DNA from: Dissophora ornata | Taxonomy: Eukaryota > Mortierellomycota > Mortierellomycetes > Mortierellales > Mortierellaceae | Assembly: GCA_025201705.1 (NCBI GenBank) | Contig: MU616643.1 | Span: 15,933-69,592, forward strand | DNA: 53,660 nt | Direction of reading: 5' to 3' | Shown: positions 9,648-21,759 of the stretch, in pieces | Position numbering within the stretch: the stretch's first letter is position 1 | Layout: every line of letters starts with the position of its first letter | Position numbers and translations under genes: made by a program | The notes under the pieces: generated by a model | Database searches by the model: none | Told to the model about the DNA's origin: nothing | The model's input: the letters and a program-made list of their open reading frames with translations, nothing else

Positions 9648-12600
9648 ATGATAGCTGTCGGCACAGACGAGCAGCCCGTACAGGCGTTCCGAATCAACGC
9701 ACTGCCAGGCTCCATATCAGCCTCGAATACCGTCTCCATCAATACTGGCATTGATCCAGAAACAGGACAGTACATCGTACTATGGAGTAACATCCAGGAC
9801 CTCTTCAAAGGCGCTCTGGGCATCAAGAATGGCGGGCGTGAAGTCGCGTTCTTGGCAGGAAATGACCTCAAGAAGTAGGTTCCCAATTCTCTTGATGCAC
9901 CTGAGTCTATATCTGAGAGTTGATCAAGATAATTGATAGCATCGCACTTTGATAAATGTTAGCCTTGATCCGCTGAGAATTAGCCACCATCCTGGCGTCA
10001 TACTTGAAGTTGTCATTGAGAGTCCCGGCCACGATAATCAGGCCATTTCTGATAACCTTATCCCGTCTTCGCCTCCTATTACACACACCCTGGTATCGAG
10101 CACAGCCACACCATGCAACATCAAAGCAAGTGCCCAAAAATCGAACGAGATGACCGCAAATCTCAAGACAGACACTGCAGAAGTCCATGCGTTAACGGGA
10201 CAAGCAGTTGGTCTGTCTTTCGCCAGTACTGAAAACACACACCAGAGCCTGAGTGTTCAATCTGGAATCTTGAATCCTGAGGCACAAGAATCTTTTCAGG
10301 CATTCAACCAGTTGTATGATTCCTATTTCAAGGCCGACCTTTCAGAGTCTCAAATGGAAATCATTAAGCACTCCATAGAGGTGCATTTTGATCGACTGCA
10401 GGCGGAGTTGGACAAGAACAGGAATCTACGGCAGCAGATCCATGAATCACAACAGCAGCATGAAACGATGCGACAGGAATTGTTGGAGAAGCAGCAACAT
10501 ATACTCCGTATGGAGAAACAGAGACTGGCTCGACTTTCCATCATTCGAAGTCGTGTTCTGGCAGTGCTTATCCAGACTTATGACATACACGAGTACTCGA
10601 TCCCCCGTTATTTCATCGTCCTGCCAAAGGAGATGAGGTTCCGAAATAGGTTGGAAAAACCATTCTCTGTTCGATTTCGCCTCCACTTTTTGTCTGAATG
10701 TGGAGCACACACCATGTCCAAAGACAGCAAGGGTCAGCACAAAATCCATTTGGCCAAGCATGAAGGTTACGATATTGACAAACCAACCGAGTTCTTTCAA
10801 AAGTACGGATCGTATGTCCTGACAATGATGCAGATGGTCAAATACGGAATCGTTGTCGCAGGGGTCGTTATGCCACCCTTGGCGCACCTCAAGCTTTTCG
10901 AAGGCATTGAAGCTGCAGAGAAAACATTGGATATTTCCAAACGAGATATCACGCAACTTGTGGATGAGACTATCACCTACATCAAGGCCCAGAGAAACAA
11001 AGTCGATGTTGACTCCAATTTATCAATGACCGTCACCGAACTTGACAGGTTGGAGACCCTAGAAGGAGCCGATCTCCGGCAGCTACAGTCATTCCTCAAG
11101 ATCAAAGACGGGGGCGACGTGTTAGGAAACCTGTACCGGATTGCCACCCTGGAAGGACACGTGAAGTGGGTATGTATCGATCACTATCGCGAGAACTATC
11201 CCGAGATGGCAGTTCAACAACTGAGGGGTATTGTCGCAGCCAACGGTGGGACCTTTATTGAGCAGAGAGCCAAGATTGTGATCACAATCTGGTCAAGGAC
11301 CAGGGCCGAGGAATTCTACGGTGCGCTTGTCAAGGCGCGCGGTATTCAGGAGCTGGATATTGTGCTACGATGGGATGCAACGCTGGACGACCTACGGAAA
11401 TTCTCAGACGCCACCACCATGGCCAACATACTCTATCTGACCGTGGATGGAAGACGGTTGAAAGGACCAGCACTCGACGTCACCAATCGTGGCCGTCGAT
11501 GTGATCCTCTCATTCAACTCATATCTAATGGAAAACTTAGGGCGCTGCGGTTCAGACGCTTCCGGCAATTTTTCTCTCGTGTATCAACCTCATTTACCAT
11601 GATGGCATCTCAACTCCAGGTGCTCGAGATCGAAGTCAGGAATCACGACAAGGAGGTCGATATCAGACGTGTCGTTTCTAGAATACTCGAAGGCTGTCAC
11701 TCTCTGATTAATCTCACGATGCATATCGATGACATGTGGCTTTCGCTTTCACTTGATCTCGCTATCGAAAAACTTTGCAAGATGAAGAGATTGGAGAAAC
11801 TGACTATCAGAAAAACCCCAAATGAGGAGGAAGATGTCATAATAAGAGTTTCTGAAGGTAGAATCAAGGCAGTCGAGGCTAGATTTCCTTCATTGAAGCT
11901 GATCACGGAATCGGATCAGGAGTTTATTGGCAAAGGTCTTTTAACAAAGGTTGCCGCGGGAATTGATTACGGAGATGAGGCTCTCTTACCAGATCTTCTT
12001 TCGCGAAATCCTCTGCTCACTCAATTTCAGATCGAATGCGTTGACGCGAGTGTCACTGCGGCGATTGAGACCGTTGCTTCAGCACGAGTCGCGATACTGG
12101 AGCGCGGAAATGCATCAGCATTGCAGAAGCTGGGGGTAGTGGCGAAGGACCGCGGGTCGAAATTTCCCGATATCACATCCATGGTCAAATTTCGGGAAAA
12201 GGACAAGACGCCCATTGTATCCATCAACATCAAAAAGTATGGCGTGGGATATTATCATGGATCCGACTATTTAAACGTGATTTTCTCTCAATATGGTTCT
12301 TCATTGGAGGAGCTGAAGGTGAAGAGGACCAGCGACAAACATGCCCAGTTGCTAGATGGCGCTACAAAAGAGAATGGCTCAAGGCTCATATTACTTGAGT
12401 TGGATCCCTACGTACTTACAGGAGTTGGTTTGGAGTCAATGGACAGAGTAATTGAGCGGTCGCACAGTCTACGAGAGCTCGGATTGCATCTTGATGTGAG
12501 TGATGGGAGCCAGCTGGAGAAGGCAAAGCATCTGTTCGACATATACAGTGACAGACTCACAGGGCTATATCTGACTGGGAACTCTGGCGGGGATTGGATT

Positions 12601-13128
12601 CCAAATATCAAAGAGATATGCCCAACGCGATGCCGACTACCAGAGCTCTCTGATTTTCAACTAGATTACCTGCCGCACGTACCCTCGCCTAGTCTCACTT
12701 GGATATGTGCCATGATTTCACCTCCATCCCAAAGATCCGATCCCTCGTTGTCTCCACAGCTATCAATGCAAGATGGCTCATTCATCCCTCCGCACGAATC
12801 GGAGCCTGTTCAAACGAGGACATGGAAATCGCTCACACGTATTCAACTAACGGGCCTTTTTTTGCAGCCGGATGACTGGAGGAAGGTGGTCGAGGCGATT
12901 GATTTTTTGGCGCTGGAATCCCTCTCTTTCAGGCACTCGAATTTTGGTCAGGATGAACTCAAGATCCTGGTCAACCGCATTTCTAACTATGGTGATCCTG
13001 ATATGCCACTGGTGACGCTGGATCTTTTCAATGCCCATGTTGGGCAGGATAGAATGAATGTTGATATTGACAAGCAATTGAAAAGGCTAAAGACGATGAA
13101 ACCATTCGTGGAGATTGAGTGCTGTTAG
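9648..13128 (+). CDS. LRR protein copy C (intact)
   Basis: Exons 9648-9874 (227 nt) and 9963-13128, 1130 aa. Header about 1-105 (VQAFRINALPGSIS, IDPETGQYIVLWSNI, then LDPLRISHHPGVILEVVIES across the intron). Linker; coiled coil about 210-272 (shorter than in A); conserved core about 285-420 including FRLHFLSECGAHTM, EFFQKYGSYVL and the hydrophobic YGIVVAGVVMPPLAHL. From about 535 come degenerate RNI-like LRRs (units such as GIQELDIVLRWDATLDDLRK, ILYLTVDG, LRALRF, LQVLEIEV, LINLTMHI) with a last unit ending VEIECC. No P-loop or signal peptide. It opens the first full cassette and is followed by a PTH tail and a convergent P450. Role unknown. Confidence 0.78.
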
Positions 13129-13205
13129 CGACAAATATAAATAAACACTCCCATCCGGCGTTGCATGCACAGTTGCAAAGTGCCTATTTCGCCCTCTATG
13201 ACGAC

Positions 13206-13358
13206 CCACTACGACCCACAAAGGCTAGAAAACCAGACCAACGACCTCGTGCCCTCAAGCTGTGCAGGAATAAATTTACGAATTCGAAAAAGATCCCTTC
13301 CGGACTTGTGCCAACAGAATCGCTGATCAGCCCCATTCATATCGAGGACATGTGAAGT
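13206..13358 (+). pseudogene. PTH 3'-end fragment 1
   Basis: This reproduces the last coding exon of the PTH gene (8535-8637): LKLCRNKFTNSKKIPSGLVP, then TESLISPIHIEDM and a TGA. Only about 38 C-terminal codons are present, without active-site exons, and a few extra bases break the frame upstream (RPRALKLC instead of NDLKLC). It is a passenger of cassette duplication between the LRR 3' end and the P450 3' end. Confidence 0.8.
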
Positions 13359-13526
13359 TGTTGCTACACAACCTAAATATATGTTCTAATGAAGATAAAA
13401 CGCGGTTCTTCCTGATATAACGTTTTTTCCTTAATGTTATATTTTATTCCCAAGAGTCAATGTGAAAGTGTGCATACTATATACGCTCCATGTGCTAGCA
13501 TGTAGATCCATGGTATGGGTTTATCA

Positions 13527-15584
13527 TTACCGGCTTGTAAAGGTCAGACCGGTGCATATGGGTTTTCCAATAGTAGCGCGAACAGCCTGCATTGTCTTCT
13601 TTGGATCCTGGACTTCGATTTTGGAGTATTTTGATACCATCATCACGCCAACTGTCTTGAGTTTTTGGATGGCTAGGAACCGGCCAGGACAAGCATGTCT
13701 ACATTGTGTGAAGAAAAAAGATATGGAATCAGTGAGCGAAAAACGAAATAAAAATAACGGTCAGAGGCTCAAAATTGGAGCACAAGATGAGCTTTTTTTT
13801 TTTTTTTACTTTCCAATGCCAAAGGCCAGGAAATCAGATCCTGTCTTGGTTGCGGCCTTGGTTTTGCCCACGAAGCGCCATGGTCGAAACTCTGTCACAT
13901 CTTCTCCTTGTTCCGGTGACTGATGCACTGACCGCATATTGATGATCACGCTACTGCCCTTCGAAATCACAATTCCGCTCGACAGCGTCACGTTCGTGCG
14001 CGCACGATGCACCAAAGCCAATCGCTCCGTTCGGTACCTAAACACCTCTCTCACAAACGAATCCATGTGCACCATTCTCTTGATCGCAGCCACAGTCAGG
14101 TCTCGATCGTGCGCAGGGTCCAAACTCTCATCGACAGGTTCACCCTTTTGGCGAAGCTCTTGGCGCTGCTGCTCACGTTCTTGCTGGATAGCATCCAAGA
14201 CCTGCTGCTGCTCTTCGTGGAGCTTATCCATGTACTGCGGGAATGCCGCCAAGTAGTACAGAAGATTTGTAGAAGTGTCCGTCGTGGTGTGGACAGCAGC
14301 CAGGATGAGAATCATGACATGACCACAGACATCCTCAAGATCGACAAGATTGTACTTTTCGGAATTATCGAGTAGTCGCTGCAAGATATCATCGGGTCGT
14401 TTCCATTCAACTCCTTTTTCGATAGCTTCGGCTTCGAGACGGCGGCGCTCGAGGACGACGGGAGTAGAATACTCGACGAGAGTCTCGACGTGACGCATGA
14501 GGGGATTATGGACTCGGTAGTTGGTACGGTTGACGAGCGAGCGCCAGAAGGAGGCGCGACGATCACCTGAACCGAGCACTTTGCCGAAATCCATGGCTGC
14601 AGTGATGAATGTGTCGATGATCTTGCGCGACTTTGCAATCTCGGGGCCTACAAAAACGACCGCCACTACATTGTTTAGAGTGAAAGACGGAGAGAGAGAG
14701 AGAGACAGCATAGGTGAGTGAGCGAAATAATGTTTAGTTATCAGACCGTACGCTCGCAGCTTCATTCACGAAAACAATATAAAGGTACGAGAAGTACATA
14801 CTTGCAGAGGCAACCATTTCTTGTAAGATATTCATCGGATTCTCTACCAACTTTCCTCCTTCTTCCTTTGGGCAAGTCCCCAATTCCTTCTCCAAGTTCC
14901 TCTCCAGCTCTTGCACAATCCTAGGCGTGAACAGCGGCAGATTCGGACTGATATTGTCCCGCACAATTTCATGGATGACTCGAATCTGATTGTTGTGATT
15001 ACTCTTCGTCACACCATTAAAATACTCTCTCACCCCTGTAAAGTCGTCTATTGCGTCAGACATTGAGAAATCTTCGCTCATAAACACCTCACGGGTCTGA
15101 CGACCCGAGATGACTGTGAGGGATTTGTTCATGAAGTAGATATTGAATACTGGGCCATACTCGTCCTCACAGCGGTTCAGGAATGCGTCTTGGTCCTCTT
15201 TGTATTCGGCTTCATGGGTAGCGTCACCAGGACGGATGGATGCCTTAGGGATGGTCTAAGCTCCAGTAAGAGTCAATAAAATGCATTGTCAGTTACAGTC
15301 AGTTCTCTGAACATCAATGCACGTAAGGCGAAGGGTAGCGAGAGGAAGCCTTGAGGAAGGCAGAGCAATACACTAGGCTGCAGAGAACATGAGCAGGCGG
15401 CGCACTCCCGTACCATCGATTTTGTTTTTTATAATTTAGTTACCTTGTCTGTGCTAAAGCCATCATTAGTAGCGGCCTTCAAGGTAAGGTATGCAGCTGA
15501 GGCGAGGCCGATGCCGATGGGGAGGGCGATTTTGATGGCCTCGATGGGGACAGGATTGGACGTATTGGAAATAAGACTGATCAT
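13527..15584 (-). CDS. Cytochrome P450 copy 1
   Basis: Exons, in transcript order: 15584-15444, 15255-14802, 14665-13810, 13698-13527; 540 aa. Haem-thiolate monooxygenase, ER-bound. The N-terminal 47 residues hold a hydrophobic anchor (AIKIALPIGIGLASAAYLTL). I-helix near residue 320 reads AAVHTTTDTST, with His where the acidic residue of A-G-x-D/E-T-T is usual. ExxR is EVFR near 403; PERF-like segment FRPWRFVG; haem loop FGIGKHACPGRFLA with Cys about 487, split by the last intron. The HACPGRF form and I-helix His recall fungal ent-kaurene-oxidase-like P450s; substrate unknown. A Gln-rich insert (DAIQQEREQQRQELRQ) follows the I-helix. Intron 2 has a GA microsatellite; intron 3 starts GTAAAA. 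Confidence 0.88.
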
Positions 15585-16398
15585 GCTTGCTTAGTTTGTC
15601 TGTCTGTTGCAAGTCTGTAATATTTATCTGTAGAGTATAAGTGTGAGAGATGTTTATGTAAGACAGAGTGTTATCTGTTGCATATGTAGTTGCGGCAGTT
15701 GGCTTTCTGAGAGGGATGGGCAAGGGAGTTCGAAAAGGAAGAAATACGGAAGCAGAAACAAGTAAAAAGGGGCGACCACGAAGGGTATTTATGATGAAGA
15801 TCTCTCGGCAAAACTGAAAACATGGAACATCAACGCAGCAACCGCACGGACATCGATTGAAAGAATTTATTTGTCGTTCCAGAAGACAAGAGCATTGCGT
15901 ATTCAAGCTTTTGAACAAGAGGTCGGCATTTTAGCCGGCTCGCGTCGAGCGGGAAATAGTGACATGGGATGGATGTGATGGGTGGAATAGATTGCTGAAA
16001 TCACTCGAGCCGCTGAAAAGCGAGGCGAACCACGCAAAGTCGCAGCCCCAGAAGGTCCTGGGAAGTTTTTTGATAACTTGGCACAAGCACCTATTCCTTT
16101 AATGCGCATGGCTACTAATAGGGCTCTCTACTTATACAGATCTGATTGAATGGCGCAGAGATCAGAAGGGTCTAGATGGCCGCAGGTGTACTGTTAGCCG
16201 CTGTTAGACTTTTTGGGGGATTATGCCATGCATGTCACTAAAGGTTACACAAGATGCTGGAAGTTGTGCACGGGAGAAGCGAGAAAAGGACCTACTTCGC
16301 CCTTTCCCTTCCACCTCTCGCATTTTACTTTCCAACCAGACATCTTCCCTTCCTTCGCCATTTCCTTTTAGACATCTTAAAACCAACACACAGAAACC
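15585..16398. promoter_or_regulatory. Divergent intergenic region between P450 copy 1 and LRR copy D
   Basis: Repeated intergenic module with no gene. Toward the P450 side, the minus strand carries CATAAATACC at about 15784-15793 (TATA-like, about 200 bp upstream of its ATG). Toward the LRR side lie the blocks TCGCGTCGAGCGGGAAATAG, GTGACATGGGATGGATG, GGCTACTAATAGGG and, from about 16290, the ATTTTACTTTCCAACCAGAC leader. The same order recurs at 21760-22517 and, partly, at 8920-9647, 26505-27068 and 28855-29293. Confidence 0.55.
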
Positions 16399-19282
16399 AT
16401 GACAGTTGTCGACACAGACGAGCAGCTCGTACAGGCGTTCCGAATCAACGCACCGCAAGGCACCATACCAACCTCAGACACTGTCTCCATCGATACTCAC
16501 AGGGCGGCGCATCGTGCTATGGAGCGATATCCAGGAGGTCTTCAAAGACGCTCAGGGCCGCACAGTCGTCTCCAATTCTCAAGATGCACCTGAGTCTGTA
16601 TCTGAGGTCTGATGAAAGAGAATTGACCTCTCGCACTTTGATCAATGTGAGACTTAGTACGGCCACGACAAGCAGGTCATTTCTGATGGGCATACTCCGT
16701 CCTCGCCTCCACACCATTCAACATCAAAACTAGCACTCAAGGAAGTCATGCGATAACGCGACAGGTAGTTGGTCTGTCTATCGCCGGCGTTGAAAGCACG
16801 CATAGGATTTTAACCATTTATTCAAGAGACTTGAACCCAAAAGTGCGACAGTCTTTACAGGTAACTACATGGCTCCTATGCAGAGGCCATCATTGCAGGC
16901 CAAGTATCTCAAGCGGAAATCATTAAGCACTCCACGGAGGTACATTTCGATCGACTCCGGGCGTAGATGGACAAGAACAGTGTTCTGCAGAATTTCAACA
17001 ATCAATGAGACAAGAAGTGCTGGAAAAACACAATGAGATGCTACAACGGCGGGAAGAGATGCGTAAAGAGTAGCAAATATTGCGACAAGAATTGTTGAAG
17101 CAGCAGCAGATGATCGATATGCAGAAACAGGCACTGGATTGACTTGCCACCATTCAAAGTCGAGTTCAGTCATTGCTAATCCAGACCTATGAACTACACG
17201 AGTACCCGATCCCACATTTCTTCATCGTCCTGCCAAAGGCGATGAGATTCCGAGACAGGTTGGGGAAACCATTCTCTGATCAATTTCGCCTCTGTTCCTT
17301 GTGTGAATGTGGAGCACACACCATGTCCGAGGATAGAAAGGGTCAGTACGAGATCCATTTGGTCATGCATGAAGGTTATGATATTGACAGACCAACGGAG
17401 TTCTTTCAAAAGTACGGACCGTACACCCTGATGATAATGCAGATGATCAAATACGGAGTCGTTGCCACAGGGATCGTTGTGCCACCCTTGGCACACTGCA
17501 AGCTTGTCGAATGCATTGAAGCTGTAGAGAAAATATTGGATATTGCCAAACAAGATATCGCACCGCTTGTGGATGAGACTATCACCTACATCAAGGGCCA
17601 GAGCAACAAGGCCGATGTTGACTCCGAGTCATCGACGGCAGTGACCGAATTTGACACACTGGAGTTCTTAGAGGGCGCCGATCTGCGGCAGCTAGGGTCA
17701 TCCCTCAAAATCAAAGACGGGGGCCGCGTGTTATAAAACCTGTACCAGACTGTTACCTTGAAAGGACGCGTGAAGTGGATATGCATCGATCACTATCGCG
17801 AGAACTATCACGAGACTGCAGTAGAGCAACTGAGGGATCTTTATTGAGGAGAAGGGCAGCATCGAAACACAGATTTCGTCAAAGACTCAGACAAAAAAAT
17901 TCTATAGTTCTATAGTGCGCTTGTCAAGGCGCGTGGTATTTATGAGTTGGATATTGAGATATGATGGGACAGGACGCTGGACGACCTACGGAAATTATCA
18001 GACGTTGTCACCGTGGCTTACATACTCGGTCTAACCGAGGATGGAGGACAATTGGAAGGGCTAGCACTCGACTTCATCAACCGTGGCCGTCGATTTGACC
18101 CTCTCATTCAGCTGATGTCCAATGGACGACTTAGGGCGTCGCGGCTCAAGTGGTGTTTTCAATTTTCTCTCGTGTGTCAACCTCATTTACCATGATGGCA
18201 TCTCAACTCCAGGCGCTCGAGATCGGAATCAGGTGGGACGAGAAGGAGGTCGATATCAGATGTGTCGTTCCAAAAATACTCGAAGTCTGTCACTCTCTGA
18301 TTTATTTGACGCTTCATATGAATCGCATGTGGCTTTCGCTTTCACTTAATCTCGCTATCAAAAAACTTGGCAAGATGAAAAGATTGGATAAACTGACTAT
18401 CAGAAAACCCTCAAATGAGGAAGATGTCATAATGGGAGTTTCTAAAAGTAGAATCGGGGCAGTTGAGACTAGATTTCCTTCATTGAAGCTGATCACGAAA
18501 TCGGATCAGGAGTTTATTAGCAAAGGTCTTTTGACGAAGGTTGCCGTGGGAATTGATTACGGAGACGAGGCTCTCTTACCGGATGTTCTTTCGTGAAATC
18601 TTCTGCTCACTCATTTTCAGATAGAATGCGTTGACGCGAGTGTCCCCGCAGTGATCGGAACCGTTACTTTAGCACGAATCGCGAGACTGAAGAACGGAGA
18701 CGCATCGGCATTGCAGAAGCTGGAGGTGGTGGCAAAGGGTCACGAGGCAGAATTTCTCAATGTGATCAAGTCGACAGTAGAATTTCAGGAAAAGGACAAG
18801 ACGCATTGTCTCCATCAACGTCAAAAAATCTGGCGGGGAATATTATCATGTATCCGACTATTTAAACGTGATTTTCTCCATCCCAAAGATCCGATCCCTC
18901 GTTGTCTCCACAGCTATCAATGCAAGATGGCTCATTCATCCCGCCGCACGAATCACCGCCTGTTCAAGCGAGGACATGGAAATCGCTCACACGTATTCAA
19001 CTAATGGGCCTTTTTTTGCAGCCGGATGACTGGAGGAAGGTGGTCGAGGCGATTGATTTTTCGGCACTGGAATCCCTCTCTTTCAGGCACTCGAATTTTG
19101 GTCTGGATGAACTCAAGAACCTGGTCAACTGCATTTCTGGCTATGGTGATCCTGATTTGCCACTGGTGACGCTGGATCTTTTCAATGCCCATGTTGGGCA
19201 GGATAGAATGAATGTTGATATTGACGAGCAATTGAAAAGACTAAAGACAATGAAACCATTAGTGGAGATTGAGTGCTGTTAG
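16399..19282 (+). pseudogene. LRR copy D (degraded mosaic)
   Basis: Starts like the others (VQAFRINAPQGTIPTSDTVS), but about 15 bp before the GQRIVLW block and the end of exon 1 with the splice donor are deleted. A second deletion removes most of LDPLRISHHPGV (about 16655). In-frame stops follow in the coiled coil (near 17070 and 17142). The conserved core is open 17173-17736, then GTGTTATAA replaces GTGTTAGGA. Further LRR pieces are open at 18150-18596 and 18902-19282. Near 18875 about 500 bp of LRR are lost, joining LNVIFS to the PQRSDP region. 18720-18800 matches copy E and the 3' end (18950-19282) matches copy C, so it is a mosaic. Not expected to give a functional protein. Confidence 0.85.
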
Positions 19283-19388
19283 CGAGAAATATAAATAAAC
19301 ACTCCCATCCGGCGTTGCAGCGCTTTTCAGGTAGAGCATGCATAGTTGCAAAGTGCGCTTCCTTCCCTATTTCGCCCTCTTTGATGAC

Positions 19389-19538
19389 CCACTAGGACCC
19401 ACAAAGGCCAGAAAACCAGACCAACGACCTCGTGCCCTCAAGCTGTGCAGGAATAAATTTACGAATTCGAAAAAGATCCCTTCCGGACTTGTGACAACAG
19501 AATCGCTGATCAGCCCCATTCATATCGAGGACATGTGA
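19389..19538 (+). pseudogene. PTH 3'-end fragment 2
   Basis: Nearly the same as fragment 1: LCRNKFTNSKKIPSGLVTTE, then SLISPIHIEDM and a TGA. It includes the same upstream frame break (CGTGCCCTCAAGC), so fragments 1 and 2 share a recent ancestor. It lies between LRR copy D and the convergent P450 copy 2. Confidence 0.8.
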
Positions 19539-19713
19539 AGTTGTTGCTACACAATCCAAATATATGTTCTGATGAAGATAACACGCGGTTCTTCCTGGTA
19601 TAACGTTTTTTCCTTAATGTTATATTTTATTCACAAGAGTCAATGTACAAGTGTGCGTACTATATACGCTCCATTATTAGTATGTATTATAGATCCATGG
19701 TATGGGTTTATCA

Positions 19714-21759
19714 CTAGCGGCTTGTAAAGGTCAGACCAGTGCATGTGGGGTATCCAATAGTAGCGCGAAGAGCCTGCATTGTCTTCTTTGGATCCTGGAT
19801 TTCGATTTTGGAGTATTTTGATATCATCATCGCGCTAACTGTCTTGAGTTCTAGGATGGCCAGGAACCGACCAGGACAAGCATGTCTGCATTGTGTGAAA
19901 AAAAAGACATGGTGTCAGTGAGCGAAAAAAGAAATAAAAATAACGGTCAGAGGCTCAAAATTTAGAGTTTTTTTTTTTTTTTTTTACCTTCCCATGCCGA
20001 AGGGCAGGAAATCGGATCCTGCCTTGGTTGCAGCCTTGGATTTGCCCACGAAGCGCCATGGTCGAAACTCTGTCACATCTTCTCCTTGTTCCGGTGACTG
20101 ATGCATTGACCGCATATTGATGATCACGTTACTGCCCTTCGAGATCACAATCCCGCTCGACAGTGTTACGTTCCTGCGCGCACGATGCGCTAAAGTCAAT
20201 CGCTCCGTTCGGTACCTAAACACCTCTCTCACAAACGAATCCATATGTACCATTTTATTGATCGCAGTCACAGTCAGGTCTCGATCGTGCGCAGGGTCCA
20301 AACTCTCGTCGACAGGTTCACCCTTTTGGCGAAGCTCTTGGCGCTGCTGCTCACGTTCTTGCTGGATAGCATCCAGGACCTGCTGCTGCTCTTCATAGAG
20401 CTTACCGATATACTGCGGGAATGCCGCCAAGTAGTACAGAAGATTCGTAGAAGTATCCGTCGTAGTGTGCACGCCAGCCAGGATCACAATCATGAGATGG
20501 CCACAGACATCCTCAAGATCGACGAGATTGTACTTTTCGGAATTATCGAGTAGAAGCTGCAAGATATCGTCGGGCCGTTTCCATTCGACTCCCTTTTCGA
20601 TAGCTTCGGCTTCGAGACGGCGGCGCTCGAGGATGACAGGAGTGGAATACTCGACGAGGGTCTCGACGTGAGGCATGAGGGGATTTTGGGCTCGGTAGCC
20701 GGTACGGCTGACGAGCGAGCGCCAGAAGGAGGCGCGACGATTACCCAGACTGAGCACTTGGCCGAAATCAATGGCTGCTGTGATGAAGGTATCGATGATC
20801 TTGCGCGACTTTGCAATCTCGGGGCCCACAAAAACGACCGCCACTACATTGTTTAGAGCGAAAGACGGAGAGAGAGAGAGGTAGCACAAGTGAGTGAGCG
20901 AAATAATGTTTAGTTATCAGACCGTACGCTCGCAGATTCGTTTTCGAAAACAAGATAAAGGTGCGAGAAGTACATACTTGCGGAGGCAACCATTTCTTGT
21001 AAGATCTTCATCGGATTCTCTACCAACTTTCCTCCTTCTTCCTTTGGGCAAGTCCCCAATTCCTTCTCCAAGTTCCTCTCCAGCTCTTGCACAATCCTCG
21101 GTGCGAATAGCGGCAGATTCGGACTGATATGGTCCCGCACAATCTCATGGATCACTCGACTGTCAATGTCGTGATTACTCTTCGTTATACCAAAAAGATA
21201 CTCTCTCATCCCCGTAAACTCGTCTATTGCGTCGGTCATTGAGAAATCTTCGCTCATAAACACCTCACGGGTCTGACGACCCGAGATGACTGTGAGAGAT
21301 TTGCCCATGAAGTAGATATTGAATACTGGGCCATACTCATCCTCACAGCGGGTCAGGAATGCGTCTTGGTCTTCACTGAATTCGGCATCATGGGTAGCGT
21401 CACCAGGACGGATGGATGCCTTAGGGATGGTCTAAGCTCCAGTAAGAGTCAATAAAATGTGTTGCCAGTTAAGGACAGTTCTCTGAGCCTCAATGCTCGT
21501 AAGGCGAAGGGTAGCGAGAGGAAGGCTTGAGGAAGGCAGAGCAATACGGCCTTCTCATGTTCTCTGCAGCCTAGCGTGTACACCCGTCCCATCGATTTTT
21601 TTTTTATAATTTAGTTACCTTGTCTGTGCTAAAGCCATCGTTAGTAGCGGCCTTCAAGGTAAGGTATGCAGCTGAGGCGAGGCCGATGCCGATGGGGAGG
21701 GCGATTTTGATGGCCTCGATGGGGACAGGATTGGACGTGTTGGAAATAAGACTGATCAT
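19714..21759 (-). CDS. Cytochrome P450 copy 2
   Basis: Exons, in transcript order: 21759-21619, 21431-20978, 20843-19988, 19885-19714. Exon lengths (141, 454, 856, 172) are identical to copy 1, giving 540 aa. N-terminal anchor as in copy 1; I-helix LAGVHTTTDTST, closer to the usual A-G-x-x-T-T; EVFRYRTERLTLAHRAR; haem loop FLPFGMGRHACPGRFLA. The stop is TAG instead of TAA. Differences from copy 1 are scattered conservative substitutions (for example YLFGITKSNHDIDSRVI), none in the haem ligand region. A TATA-like CATAAATACC lies at 21948-21957 on the minus strand. Same unknown substrate; ER membrane expected. Confidence 0.88.

Larger units (their letters stand above)
9648..16398. repeat. Cassette unit 1 (LRR C, PTH tail 1, P450 1)
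   Basis: About 6.75 kb. Complete LRR and P450 genes flank a PTH tail. It matches unit 2 along its whole length, including intergenic modules. Confidence 0.8.

Noticed and set aside
9648..9874. Header domain as a Crinkler or ubiquitin-like domain
   Set aside because: The LFLAK/HVLVxxP signatures of Crinklers are absent, and a ubiquitin fold cannot be shown from sequence by eye.
13462..14375. Plus-strand frames with FGSWTSI or MHQSQSLRS starts in all P450 copies
   Set aside because: Antisense shadows of the P450 exons; the minus-strand model has haem motif, ExxR and consistent introns.
16399..19282. Repeat-induced point mutation as the cause of pseudogenisation
   Set aside because: Lesions are mainly deletions and mixed substitutions; paralogues next door are intact, and C-to-T changes do not dominate by eye.
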